The notes under the pieces were generated by a model. That model ran no database searches, had not been told where the DNA came from, and saw only the letters and a program-made list of their open reading frames with translations. Shown here one piece after another: positions 44,729-57,316 of a DNA stretch of 64,000 nucleotides. Positions within the stretch are counted from its first letter, which is position 1, and the number at the start of each line of letters is the position of its first letter. The stretch spans positions 62,001 through 126,000 of the forward strand of contig CM026555.1 in assembly GCA_015143295.1 (NCBI GenBank), given 5' to 3'. The translations under genes and the position numbers were made by a program. This stretch comes from Tetracentron sinense (taxonomy: Eukaryota; Streptophyta; Magnoliopsida; Trochodendrales; Trochodendraceae).

Positions 44729-45998
44729 TGTCTGCATCACACCTAAGCCCAAGCTCTTATGTCTCCAAGGTCTGTCCTTGCGGATAGACTTGATTAAATA
44801 AATCCATGTAGGCTGGCCAAAAGCCAGTCCTTAATAAATTGCCCCGGCGGGCTGACTCTATGAGTTAGTCCAACGGACAGACCTATAAGCCCTTGCGGAT
44901 TGACTCCTTGAGTCAGTCCGCCGACAGACTTTACAAGTCAGTTTATGGGCTAGTCTTTGACTAGCCCTTGTTGGACCTAATCCGCGGCCATAAATGGCCA
45001 CGGACCTAACCCAAACCAAGGGTTGGACCTATGGTCCCACCCTTTTCTTGGTCCGTGGACTAACCAAGGTCAGAACCTAGTCCGCAATCCAAGTGGGCTT
45101 TGAACTTGACCCAGATTGCGGGTGAGACCCCTGGTCTCACCTCTTTGATCTGCGGACTGAAAAAAGTTAATCATTTTCCCAGATGTTAGCCAGTCCTTGA
45201 CTGCCATATGGCAATGAATCCTTAACAAAAAGGAGTCTCTGCCAGCTTTGGGGGATCCCAAGATAAAGATCCCCTCTTTTACTCCAAAAATAGAATGTCA
45301 TATGACACCCCATCCGAAAAGAGAGAGTAATCTCTCCCCCTTTTCTGGAGATAAAATTATTTCCTCCTATTGAGGGGAAAGGTCGTATCCTCCCAGGTTT
45401 CCCAAAAAGGGAGACCAATGTGGAGTCCTTCAAGGAAAAGGACTCCTAATCGTACCAGGTTTCCCCAAGATAAAGAAAATCAGCTGTCAAAGACAGATGT
45501 CTCTCCCCAAGAGGAGGGAACCCCTTTGACCTCTTGAAAAATAGGAAGTCAAAGGCGAGCCCAAAAAGGACTCTCCAAAACCTATAAAAAGGAGGGTATC
45601 TCACAAAAAACCCTCAACAAGCACACACGTAGAAAAAACTAGCGAAGGAAGGGAGAGAGAAAACTTTCTTTTCTTTTGCAGGAATAAAGCAAGCAACTCA
45701 GTGAAGAAGAATGATCTCCCATTAATGGATAATACTAGGTGATCCCCTGATATGATCACCTCTCTTTTTTTTCTCTCTTTTCTTGATACAAAGACCTCAA
45801 TGAGGCACCTTGTAATGCCTACATAGGATCTGGGCAACCCCTTTGAATAAATAAATATTTTATTCAAATATCTTGTTCTTTTTCTGTTCTTCTTCTTAAT
45901 TAGAGATTCTTCCTCAAATCGGGAAGGTAATTAACAATCTAGGTTCACTCGGATCAGAAAGATAATCTCTCACACAAAATAATAAAATCCATACAACA
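44729..45998 (+). mobile_element. Solo LTR, 1270 bp
   Basis: Starts TGTCTGCATCACACC and ends CCATACAACA, with ATGGAG on both sides (44723-44728, 45999-46004). Has a TATA box (CCTATAAAAAGG, 45579-45590), an A/G-rich leader, and AATAAATAAATATTTTATTC (about 45847-45866) as a polyadenylation region, so the plus strand is sense. TTGCGGA-TGACT-type words repeat near 44780-44960. Short minus-strand frames (45070-45867) have no domain. Family not recognised; gypsy-like length. Confidence 0.6.
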
Positions 45999-46004
45999 AT
46001 GGAG

Positions 46005-46348
46005 GTAATCTTCACACAACGAAATTTGCGCATACACTTCCTACTTGTCATTATTGTACTACAGCCCAATATGATGAGACATCTCTAAACATAGACCAGA
46101 TGGCTACTCCACAGCTCGCATGGTTTTAGCTTGGCTAGACGATGGGCTAAGTTAGTGGTCAGGTTGGATGATGCTAGTGGTCAGGGTGAGACCCAGTAAG
46201 TGAATACATAAATTTTCTGTGATGAGAAGTCAGGCTTATCAGGTTGGAGCTCATGGTAAAGGTCTAAGATCTTTAGGTTGGAGCTCGTGGCGGGTAAGGT
46301 CCAAGCTTTTTAGGTTGGAGCTCGTGGGCAAGTCAAGTGATGGGTCAT
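46005..46348. repeat. Unassigned sequence with three short direct repeats
   Basis: From 46236 the block AGGTTGGAGCTCGTGG recurs three times at about 37-bp spacing, with AAGGTCYAAG between. No gene seen. Confidence 0.6.
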
Positions 46349-46747
46349 CTAATCGAACTAGGAGATCGAATCACAGCCAATCGAGATTGAATTCAGGGAG
46401 AGTTCAATTGCTCTCACAGGTCAACACGTGTCCCCCTTCGCACCTATTAACCGTGGTTAAGATTCTTTAACCTTTAGTGTTCAATAATCTAACCTTAATT
46501 TTTTGAAAAAAATGTTAAAAAAATATTTGACTCTAGTTGAGAATTTTTAACTCTTAGGGTTAATATTTTTTTAACATTTTTAAAGAAAAACTAAGGTTAT
46601 ATTATTGAACACTAAGGGTTAGGGAATCTTAACCTCGGTTAATAGGAGTCAAAGTGAACACATGTTGACTTGTGAGGGTGATTGAACTCTCCTTGAATTC
46701 AATCGCGATTTGCTGTGATTCGATCTCTCGAACTAGTGATTAGGTTG
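46349..46747. repeat. Long imperfect inverted repeat (fold-back element)
   Basis: Left arm 46349-46527 pairs with right arm 46562-46747 around a 34-bp centre. Matching words include AGATCGAATCACAGC, GAGAGTTCAAT, AGTGTTCAATAAT and ATGTTAAAAAAATATT. It could be a fold-back/MITE-type DNA transposon. A third, right-arm-like copy lies at 46870-47065. No target duplication was identified. Confidence 0.8.
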
Positions 46748-46869
46748 GGTGGTTGACTGATCGAGATGGAGTTCAACTCGTAATGAGATCTGACTTGTCA
46801 ATTCACAAGTTGTTCAAGTGGTGGCAAGTTGAATTGTACGATGTCATACTATCATAAATGCCTTAGGAC

Positions 46870-47065
46870 TAAAGCAGATTTTTACCATTACACTAATCAA
46901 GAAAATTTAAGCATTAAGGTTAATATTTTTTCTAAGAACTAAGGTTAGATTGTTTAACCCTAACAATCAGTGAATATTAACCATAGTTAATGGGAGTTAA
47001 AACGATCACATGTTTACCCATGGGTGCAATTGAAATCGAGAGTTCAATCACGATTTGATCCCAAC
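46870..47065. repeat. Extra half-copy of the fold-back arm
   Basis: TTAAGGTTAATATTTTTT, GATTGTTTAACCC, ATTAACCATAGTTAATGGGAG and CAATCACGATTTG follow the order of the right arm at 46562-46747, with about 30% differences by eye. Confidence 0.6.
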
Positions 47066-47164
47066 TCCGCTTTTTTAGATTTCACTTGCTCTTTAAAAAA
47101 AGTATGTTAAGAGATGTTATAGAGCATTTGATAAAACTTATCTAATAAGTACTTTCTAATTAAG

Positions 47165-47645
47165 CTCTAAAAATTAAGAGCTATTTATAACGATAGAATG
47201 ATCAGAAAATCGACGTTGTCCGCATAAGTAAAATAAGTTATTTTTCACAAAGTTAATTAAATAAGTTCCATTTATAAGTTAATTAAATAAGTTCTTTTCA
47301 AAAAGTAGTTTTATATTATTTATTAAATAAGTGATAAAATTACTTATTACTAAAATATTTAGACGTCACTAAAATATTATTAAATAAAAGCTTAATTTGG
47401 TGGAATAAGTCAATAAACTCTTAAGGGGACGATTGAGAGCTATTTATAATGGTAGAATGTTCTAAAAATCGATGTTTGCATAAGTAAAATAAGTACTTTT
47501 TAAAAAAAAGTAGCTTCAAATTGCTTATTGAATAAGTGAAAAAATCATTTATTGCTAAAATATTTAGACATCACTAAAATATTATCAAATAGTCTTATTA
47601 CTAAATAAGAGCTTAATTTAGTAGAATAAGTCAATAAACTCTCAT
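47165..47645. repeat. AT-rich direct duplication
   Basis: GAGCTATTTATAA, GATAGAATG, AAAATCGA, CATAAGTAAAATAAGT, AAAATATTTAGAC and GTCAATAAACTCT occur in the same order in 47170-47425 and 47427-47645. MITE-like composition; no ends identified. Confidence 0.6.
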
Positions 47646-48580
47646 TTTAAGTTTTATTAACGCCTATTTTATGTTATCATCAAACTCCCAAAAAGAGTAA
47701 GGTTGGTTTGGATCTTGGAAGCGTCGCAACAGAAACGGTCGAGTGTCCTCCAATAACAAGATTGGTCGGCCGGCGACTAGCCCTGGCGTAGTCCATATGG
47801 TCGGTGACAGGCGCATTAACGACGGGTCCATAATTATCTTGGCTGAATTAAATTTTGTTTTGCTCCATTTTAACATCTTTATTCGTCGAAAAGGAAACTC
47901 TCTCCCTTTAACGAGATATAGAGAGAATTAAAATGTCCACAACTCTCACGTAGGTAAAGGGGTCACGACCGCCCAAATGGTCCATGCCAGGAATCCTAAT
48001 GTGATAGCTACACCTCACCTAGCCAATGGGCCCTGTCTATGTGGCCCTATGTAGCAGGCCTAGAACGAGGAACCCACCTTTTGTTCTACTAGGATCTAGT
48101 CTTCTCTCCCATTCAACCGATCTATACTTCTTAGATATTTTTATTTTAGTATATAATGAGGTGACCTTTATGGGAAAAAGGCAGTCATTAACCATCACGT
48201 ATTTAACATATAACATATAGTCAAATATTGTGTCTACGAGTTTCTTTTAATACCCCTTAAACTATTAAAAACCCCTACTTTAAAAAGTAACTCATAGCTA
48301 CTTTTTACATGAGAGATAAAACCCCTATTTCAAAAAGATATAAACACGCAATTAACCTTCTACTTAACAATTTAAAAGTTCAACTAATCATAATTTTCAA
48401 ATAAACTCTACCTATTTAGATTAGTGTTACCAAACGCCACCTATGAGAAATTTTACTGTGATTATTGCGGTTTGATCTGTCATAACTGATCTGTCATAAC
48501 TCTTTTGGATAATTACATATACAAATAAAAAATGGTCCATTAAAAGATCATTGAAACAATGGTTATGATAAGCCGCTGCT
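47646..48580. other. No feature recognised
   Basis: Less AT-rich than its surroundings at 47700-48080 and without similarity to the repeats of this window. Open frames of 60-70 codons only. It could be low-copy intergenic DNA. Confidence 0.4.
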
Positions 48581-48696
48581 TGCTCCAATAGTAGAGTGCG
48601 GTCTCTCTTATGAGAGATGCCCAGGATCTATCTCTATTGCTCCAATGGTAGAGTGTGGTCTCTCTTATAAGAGATGCCCTGAGATCTATTTCTATT
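48581..48696. repeat. 57-59 bp tandem duplication
   Basis: Two units beginning TGCTCCAAT.GTAGAGTG and containing GGTCTCTCTTATRAGAGATG, itself a small hairpin (CTCTTAT/ATAAGAG type). Confidence 0.85.
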
Positions 48697-48699
48697 GGG

Positions 48700-49709
48700 T
48701 GACGACTTTAAAGTCCATTCCCCCACTACTAACCAGCTAACAGATGTAAGTAAATGATAGCCCAGCTAAAAAAAAATTGGTTATGGATTTTACTGCCCAA
48801 TGACCACCGTGTAATATCTTGTAAAACAAACAACTTTCTTTTTTCGGTGCATCCTGTGTAAAATCAATTTCGTTTTGTGGATTGGTTACACAAGCAACTG
48901 GTAAAATAGTTGTTCTAATATTAGAGATTACATAGAGGCGATTAGGGTTAGCATTCCCAAATGGTTATAATTTTCTGAAAAAATTATCTTTGATGTAGCA
49001 ATTTGCTTATATAACTCTCATTCGAAGATGGTTGCATTCCACCTAAAGGTCCATGGGTCAAGGAAAATATAATGTTCTTGTCATGATTTTTGTAAAAATA
49101 ATATCACGATTAAGGGATAAAATAAACAAGCTCGCAATTGAAAATAAAACGTTGCTAATAAGAGAATAGGGCGTAAGTAAATTCAAAGAGACATCGAAAC
49201 AAAAAATATTTCCCTATCTCTCCCTTTATTTTAATTTTAAAAAAATTGGAAAAAGGAACCCAGTTAAAAAGGGAAAGTGCATGTAGGGTAAAAAATATCT
49301 CACAATCGATAGCTCCACGTGTTTCTGGACGATTGATTGAAGGAAGAAAATGTTGATGAGTGGTCATCCGACCTGTCAAAGACACTCTAAAGTTTATGTC
49401 ATAACATGATTGAATTAGGGTACTGAGAAATCAGTAAGTTCAAAGATTTCAAAGTTCAAAAAAAAGATCATTTTGTCTCATCTGATTCCCATATTTATAG
49501 GCAGGAAATATATCCAAGTGTCGATGCATGCAAAAGACGGTTGTGCATGTCATGTTGTTTGCTGACAACTCTTGATATGGTCCACAAGATTTTCTTCACA
49601 TGTGCCTTAATTTACTTGCAAGTCTTTACGAAGATAATGATAGAGACATAAATATACAGTCATAAATGCATGTCTTACCAAGTGTCCTTAAGCTATAGCT
49701 TGTCATTAA
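48700..49709. other. No feature recognised
   Basis: AT-rich sequence without coding signal, repeats or known element ends. Confidence 0.4.
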
Positions 49710-51608
49710 TGTAGAGACCCGAAATTTGTTCCATGTTATTACCTCGTTTAATGGGGGTATAATTGTTAATTATATGTCTTTATCTATACTTAATTATAAT
49801 TAAATAGAGCAGGGTGTTGAAAATGCTTAAACGGATTAAAAAGTGGAAAAAATAAACAGAGTCTGCGATTGATCGAAGGTCACCACTGATCGATCATGAA
49901 AGACCTGGAAGTTGGGCAGGATTTTGTCTGACCCGTGATTAATCGTAGCTCAGCCTACGATCGATTGGAGGGAACCAATAAAATTGGGTTAGTCCATGTT
50001 TTGTGTCCGATCGATCGCACCAAATGCAGCGATCGATCGCAGTAAGTCGACGATCAATCGCAGCTTCCGCACATGATTTTTAAAAAGTTACGGAAATTAG
50101 GGTTTTTAACCCCTTTACTATAAATAGAATTTCTAATTCGAGGGTTTTGGAGTCTAACAAGTTTCTAACCTAATTTGGGGGAGAAAATGGAAAAAAATCT
50201 AGGATTCCAAGAGGGTTTTGGCCTGGGAAGAAAGATCTTGCTTGGATAAGAAAAATTTTGGCTTGAAGATCACCCCGCAAAGCCTTGAAAAGCTTTCTCT
50301 AGCGATTTGGATCGAAGGGAACGATCCCAAAGGTTGATATACTTTCTAATCTAACCCTATTAAGATGTTTTGTATGTTTAAATAAGAATGTTATGGATTA
50401 TATTTAGGGTATTACATGATTATGCAAAGATTATGGATATTGAAACATGAAATGGGGATTGTATTTGCATTAGGGATTTTATAAACATGTTTTGACTATT
50501 ATGGAAATGGAAAATGTTATTAAATGCTATGGATGTGATGAATGATTGATGTGTTAAATTATGCGTTACTACCTTGTATGGTGATCGATATTCGGGTATG
50601 CCAAAACTTAGATAAAGTTTTCCAGGTCAAGAATTTTCTAATCAAAAAGTAATGAACCATGTGGAATTTCCTGGCAGAGGATTGAAATCTAAGGGATGAC
50701 CAATTCAAATACCAATCACGACACTTAAGCATATTTTCACATGCATGGTAAAAGTAAGGTTCACGGATTCACGAGTCTCACAAGGTCATGCATTTAATAC
50801 GGAGAATATGCCTCCAGGTTACGAACATACCACTTATATGTGTTGTCGCGATGTGTTACAAAACTATGATATTATGCGTTGACAGGACATTCCACCTATC
50901 ATGAATATACCACTTATATGCGTTGTTACGACTATGTTACTCAACATGAAAACAATGATATTATGTGTTGACGGGACAAGTTACTTATCATGAACACATA
51001 TGAGTTATGCATATGCTTCTCACATGGACAAGTCCAAGAGTCACACAAGTACATGAGTCAAGATGATGATATGATATGCTCACATGTTTCCGCACTTTAA
51101 TTATGTAAATTAATATGAAATGAATTATGATATTGATAATGTACAAGTTATGTTATGTTGTTAGTTGGACTGTATATATGCTAAGTGTTTTCAATACTTA
51201 GTCGACCTGTTATTATCGGTCGGTATAGAGCAGGAGTATACGGTAGAGCCGTGGGTTGAGGAGATATATGTTGAGGAGGTAGAAGAAAATGAGCCTCCCA
51301 AAGAGGGAGTCTAGGATCTTGATCGGTGGTCGTATTATTAGGCCTTTATTATGTTTTACTTTGAGAGAAAATTGTAATAGACTTTTGATACTCTAGATGA
51401 TGTTGCTCTAGACTTAGCTTCATGGGGATCTCGATAGTTGATCCAAACTTGGTTATATTTGATGGTTTAGTTGCTTATATATCGTTATTGTTAAAAGAAA
51501 ATATAGGCTCTCATTTTAGTATTGCCTTGCATGTTGTGGAGTTTATCAAGTTTAAGAAATGTCACGGGCTCAAAGTCCCATTATGACCAAGTTGGGTTTT
51601 GGCCTGGG
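49710..51608 (+). repeat. LTR related to family S, sense
   Basis: Starts TGTAGAGACCC; TATA box ACTATAAATAGAA at about 50120; the near-terminal GTCACGGGCTCAAAGTCCC and GTTTTGGCCTGGGCACGA mark the end. Same order of parts as 21215-23130. GATCGATCGCAG palindromes at 49866-50062; a repeat of about 90 bp at 50815-50990. No clear target duplication. Confidence 0.6.
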
Positions 51609-51778
51609 CACGATAATTCAATCAGATGATTTTTCCAAATATCTAGGATAATACGTAAGTCAGTTCTAATGTCTACGGTATTTTCTTATTCTTAAATTGT
51701 TTGTATCTGATTTATCATTTATTGAATTGTCATTTTTGATTAAACAAAAATGTCTGAACTTTCCAAGATGCTTAATTG

Positions 51779-52150
51779 AGATATGGACAAGGCTGAGCTG
51801 GTGAAGAATGATCAGGATGATACCAAGCTGATGTACTAACGTCAAGACGAGATCGAGTTGATGACCTAAGGTTTGGACCAGATCGAACTGATGTCCAAAG
51901 GTTTGGACATGATTGAGTTGTTAACTGAGATATGGATATGAGAGAACAGAGGAAACTAAGGTATGGACGAGATTGAGCTTGTGAACTATGATTTGGATGA
52001 TATTGGGCTGATGAACTAAAATCTGGACAATATCGGGCAGATGATTTGGGGTGACAACTGACATGCAATCATTAGATGACAGCTAGTAGGGATAAAACAG
52101 GACGACATCGAGCTGCTTTATATGTTTAGGACATAATCGAGCTAATGACG
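51779..52150. repeat. Degenerate tandem repeat, about 33 bp
   Basis: About nine diverged copies of a unit close to GGACGAGATCGAGCTGATGA followed by ACTAAGGTTT. Resembles in style the arrays in the Tat-2 3' region but has a different sequence. Confidence 0.7.
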
Positions 52151-52159
52151 TGGACTGTC

Positions 52160-53321
52160 AACTGGCACCCTTACAATTTGCCCCATATTTGGATCTTAGA
52201 TTTCGTCCAAGGTTCTGAGAAGATGAAAAGATGTTTGGCTTATGCATGCGTGTATAACGGTTAAATCATTTTAAATTTCCATGGGTAGCTGTTAGGTCAA
52301 CCGTCACACGTTTTTTCAAGAGTCATGATTGCCTTCATCAATGGGAAAGATGTGATGTTTGGCAGTTTAGGCTTTAAAAGACGATTATTCCCTTTATTTG
52401 TATACATGCTCACAGTTTAGACTTGGTGATTTGGTGATTTCATATGTTTTGATCTGTATATAAGAGAGAGATAGGTAATTTCAACTTCTTACCTTCATTC
52501 TTCATTACTATAAATATGCTTATTAATCATGGTTGCATTTTCAAGTACAGTCACTGTTTTAACGGAAATCGTGATGCAATCCATCATAGATCGTGTTTGA
52601 AATCGCGTGGATTTTTTGACGGGATTTTAGATCACGGTTATAAAAGTAAATGTGCTTCAATGGCAATAATTAAATCATAGTTACAAATATAACGGTGATC
52701 GTACCTATTTTTAAGCATCACACTTATTAAGATAATCGTGATCTTATACTGACAATAAAATCTAATTAGAATTTATTTGACTACCAATCACAGTTATACA
52801 ATAACCGCGATTGTAATCATTGTCTATAAATATTCCATGAATAAAAGCGTTGCTAAATAAGCAACTTCTAGGGGTGTTCTTCTCCCTTCGTCTTTTCTAA
52901 TTTTCCTTGTCATTTTATTAATGCAATTGTTAAACAAGATTTTCTTTCTCTTGTGGAAGTTTAAGCCAAAAGTTCCTTATTATAGAGTGGAAGTAAACTT
53001 CTAGAGAGAAAGGAAAGCGTGTTTTACAGCGAAAAATTTCGCAAGAGAAAGAAAAATATCTTTAGACCTCCTCCTCACTGTCATCAAGAACCCTTGAAGA
53101 CATGAGGAAAAAAAAACACGAGAGTGAGTTGTGAAATTAAAAGCACACCTTCATTTTCTTCCATTTCTTTCAGCCTATTTTTTCTTAACACAGAAAACCC
53201 CCACGAATCAACTTGTCTTCTAGTGTCATTGTTGCTTCTCTCCAAGGGAAGAATGGATCTTCTACTGCATCTTCAACTCTAAATCATGAGGAATAAAATT
53301 ATTGCAGGGAAGCATGCAAAG
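52160..53321. other. Unassigned; scattered ATCACGGTTATAA words
   Basis: Between 52560 and 52830 the words ATCACGGTTATAA, ATCATAGTTACAA, AACGGTGATCG, AATCGTGATC, AATCACAGTTATAC and ATAACCGCGATTG occur in both orientations. This looks like subterminal repeats of a DNA transposon (CACTA/En-Spm type), but no terminal sequence or transposase is visible. The rest has no recognised feature. Confidence 0.3.
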
Positions 53322-53716
53322 TGTAACGTCCATATTTGGTATTGGCTTATTTCGTTGTCAAAATTTAGTCAAGTTGTGTTTTGAGTTCGTCTCCATCTGG
53401 TTGTTCAAGAAGTGTGAAGATTGAAGCATTGAAGATTCAAGTTAGAATATTCCGCCTAAAGCTTCGCTCACATACTTGGGATGGCAAGAGACTTAGTGAC
53501 CAAACCTAATTCTTAGGTGATATGACTTAGATAACATGTTCTATAACTTAGATGGATTGGATAAAAAGGTTGAGGGCAGTTTTCTGTCAAAAATCCCTTT
53601 GTTTATCGAAGTCGCTCGAGCGAGGGAGCTTACTGGCTTGAGCGAGATGCTCTCTACTTCTTGTCTGGTTATGGATGCAAGTCCAAGAGCGCACCCGCTC
53701 TAGCAAGGTTGAAAAG
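53322..53716 (+). repeat. Copia-3 LTR, first part
   Basis: Aligned with the sense start of the family-A LTR; GCTCGAGCGAG palindromes at 53597-53700. Ends at target duplication AAAAG (53712-53716). Confidence 0.7.
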
Positions 53717-53842
53717 TGTTGGACCTATATGCCCTTGAAAGCCAATATAAGACTTTTCTATGTTGATTAAAAGTGTTGGACCTATATGCCCTTGAAAGCC
53801 AATATAAGACTTTTCTATGTTGATTAGAGAAGCAAAATATTC

Positions 53843-56800
53843 TGTAACGACCCAAAACACACCCTAGGAGTTAGAGTGAATCTTGGACGACTTGTCATGA
53901 CCTACATGACATGCTTGGTAAACCATCCTACAAAATACACTGAGCATATACAAAGAGGAGATAATAGTGGAAACATAAACTACAAAACACAGCGGAAGAC
54001 TAACCAAACCTCTAAGTATATATACATATACATGACCCAAGTTTGACCAAAATGAAATTTACCAAAGAAATTGCAGACAGGCCTGCCAAAATACATGAAT
54101 ATACTCCCTCAAACTCACCCACAGCTCACTCACTCAGAATATACCACCACCTAATAGTAGCCCTCTACCGGAGGCTCCTCAACGAACTCCTCTTCTACCC
54201 AGGGGCCAAGAGCACAGATGTTGAATGGAGCAGTAGCTCCCTCATTACCTACCGACATAAACGAGCGGTTGAGCATGGAATACTCAGCGTGTACCAAATA
54301 CTAACCAACAATCATAGCAACATAGCAATATAAAAATATAAATAAGTAGGAAGCAGTTCATATGATTAACAGGGAAAACAACCAGTTTATAGTTCATGCT
54401 TGAATCATATTGAAGTTGGAAAAACTCTTGAAATCATCTTGTACTGTACTTGACTTGAAATACTCAATTCATGCGTGAAAACTCATCATTTCTATCTTGC
54501 TTGTCTATTATGCGCGTCTAATCGTGCGTGTCATGTCATGCGTGTCTAACCATGCGTGTCATGTCGTGTTCTTGCTTGTCTTATGCTGGACTAGGTATGC
54601 CTAGCTACCGTTCTTAGACCGTCACAACTAGTATCCCCTATGCATGGACTGGGTATGCCAACCTGTCGTTCATAAACCGTTGCAACTAGTATCCCCTATG
54701 CTGGACTGGGTATTCCTAGCCGCCGTTCATAGACCGTCGCAACTAGTATCCCCTATGCATGGACTGGGTATGCCTAGCTACCGTTCATAGACCGTCACAA
54801 CTAGTATCCCCTATGCTGGACTGGGTATGCCTAGCTGCCGTTCATAGACCATCGCAACTAGTATCCCCTATGCATGGACTGGGTATGCCTAGCTACCGTT
54901 CATAGACCGTCGCAACTAGTATCCCCTATGCATGGACTTGTGATATCGGAGCAAAGCATATCTTAGGGTATGCCCTACTCCTAAGCAAAACATATCTTAG
55001 GATATGTCCTACCCCTATTACTTGAAAAACCCGATAAACCATGTCACGCATGCCGTGCTCGTGAAATCGTGTACGCTTAACTCATGAAAATTTAATAAAA
55101 CATAATAGGCTCAAAATCATTCAAGGCAACATTTATTATCAAGGCAATTAAATCTACAAGTATGAAATTCTAGGAAGCGAATAAATCTACACTCAGACGA
55201 TTCTAGAAAGCGAGTAACACACTATCAAAAACCCTAGGAATTTCCATATGCTTTAAATCATGCTTTTCTTCACTTATAATTCCTTTTTCTTCACCTTGGC
55301 ATTTCATCAAACATATGGTGTGTACATTATGGTTAATACCTAAATCATGCTTTTCTAGATGGGTTAAGCTCATAGCACTCATGTGTGTTCATTATGAATA
55401 AAATACCCTTCCCATTTCGTTCATCACAATACATACACAAGGCATCCAATCGCCCATACACATCCACACACCCATCCACCTTAATCCATTCATCCCATCT
55501 CATTATCTTGCTTAGAATTTAGGGAAAATCATAAAATGAAAAAAAAAGAAGAGAAGAGATGAACTAGAAGGGTAGTATAGGGTACCGACCTTCAAATAAG
55601 AGAGAATCCCACGAAAATGGTTGTAGAAGTTGTTGTTCGTTCTTGGAGGAGGTGCTCCTTGCTTGCCTTGCCTTGGATTTGAAGAATCCAAGGATTTGAG
55701 GATGATCCAACACGAGCTTGGGCTTGGAGATGGAGATCCACACTCTAGGAAGAAGATTCAAGCTTGTGGAAGCTTGGAGAAGGGAGGATTTCGAGCTCCT
55801 CCTTGGTCTCCCACAAAATCCCTCTTTGGAGACCTAGGTTTCCTTCTTTTCCTCTAAAAAAGTCCTTTTTTAAGTGTTAGAAACCTTAGAACCCCAAAAA
55901 ATTGGTATATTTATCATTTGGTTTGTGAAAAACCCAAAAAAAAAACATTTTTGGGCTATCTCACTCGAGCGGGCTTGGGTCTCGCTCGAGCGAGTTGCTC
56001 CTGGGACTGAAAAATTGCATTTTGGTCAATCTCGTTCAAGCGGGTTTGGATCTCGCTTGAGCGAGTTTGTCTGCAAAACCACGCTTTCATATTTGGCCAT
56101 AACTTTTGACTCGGTGGTCCGATTTTGACGATTCAGATTGCGTTAGATTCATCTTTCGAAGGGAACAACTTTCATGTTTTTCAAAACTCAAAATTTTGAG
56201 TTTTACTCTATCAAAAATAGCTCTAAATTCAACTAGTCCGAAATTGGGTTTCGACAGTCCAGATTTTCAACAGACCCGGTTTTGGAAATCCAACTTTTTA
56301 CTCAACGCCGACTCAAAATCAAGAAAAATGGTAAACATGAACCTCAAAGAGGGTTCCAATACCTTTCCAAAACTTCCACAATTACTCGATTCCGATAAGT
56401 GTCCACCAGAATATGGCCTCCACAAGTTGAGGGAATGTCAAGACATACCTCTTTGACACTTAGAATATTTTGAGTGCTTTCACACTCTTTTCACTTGGGT
56501 TCAACAACCTGACTCACACCTCATGACTTGTTCTCCATAGGTTTTTAACCCACCTCGGTGATCGTTGAAATCACACCAATATGCATGAGAGGCCTAGGCT
56601 TCTGTATGCCTCGCGCACTAGCACTATTCACCATTCACTGTTCACTTACAACGCATCAAACAAGTAGGGTATTTTATACCCTTGCTTGTACCCACTTAGA
56701 GTATTTTTATACCCTCTCTTTAAGACTCAAAACACGTACCTAAACCCTCACTTGACTCACCATGATACCAAGAACACGAAGGAAGGCCTTAGGCCTTTAC

Positions 56801-56872
56801 ACATACCATACAGGGGCACCTTTCACTTGTACTATTCATAGTATGGCGAACTCGAATTTCCGGGGTGCTACA
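53843..56872 (-). mobile_element. Solo LTR, family S, antisense
   Basis: Plus strand starts TGTAACGACCC and ends CGGGGTGCTACA. Shares ACACCCTAGG, GGAATACTCAGCGTGTACCA and the terminal layout with 27881-30365. Target duplication not clear (TATTC versus TTTTT). Contains a minisatellite (54592-54950) and CTCGAGCGAG palindromes (55965-56066). Confidence 0.75.
54592..54950 (-). repeat. Minisatellite in the family-S LTR (GGACTGGGTATGCC unit)
   Basis: Six units of 57-61 bp: GGACTGGGTATGCCTAGC, CCGTTCATAGACCGTCGC, AACTAGTATCCCCTATGC. Sequence unrelated to the arrays in the same slot of the sister LTRs. Confidence 0.92.
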
Positions 56873-57151
56873 TTTTTACTCAATCAACTATAAAGGATAT
56901 TTATAATAATTACTATCTCATTTGATGATGACATAATGTAGCACCCCAGACTTTTCTATATTTAACAAATGGTACTTTCATAGCTAATTGGTCTTTCTCA
57001 TAGTCTAATTAATAAATAAGAGAGAAATTAGAAATTCTAAAATGTAAGAAATATTCCTTTTTGAAAGACGAACCCAACGTAAGTTGAATCGTTGAAATCC
57101 GACGAACGAGTCAAAAGATATGGTCAAAACAGTCGGGACCTGCAGAGCACT

Positions 57152-57316
57152 GATCGCTCGGTCATTAGTAGCGATCGATCAGTCCAAAACCGATCGATCG
57201 TAGGCTATCGACTAGTTAACTTTTTTGTATGGGGAAATTTTCTAGAGAACATGTTTTTGACCGGTCGCTCGGTCAAGAACACCGATCGCTCGGTAAGCAA
57301 CCGATCGCTCGGTCTT
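57152..57316. repeat. Cluster of ACCGATCGCTCGGT-type palindromes
   Basis: Seven near-copies of CCGATCGATCGG or CCGATCGCTCGG spaced about 20-30 bp, in the same position as the cluster at 29968-30152. Confidence 0.8.

Noticed and set aside
54592-54950. CRISPR-like regular repeat
   Set aside because: Tandem head-to-tail units without unique spacers, inside a plant LTR.
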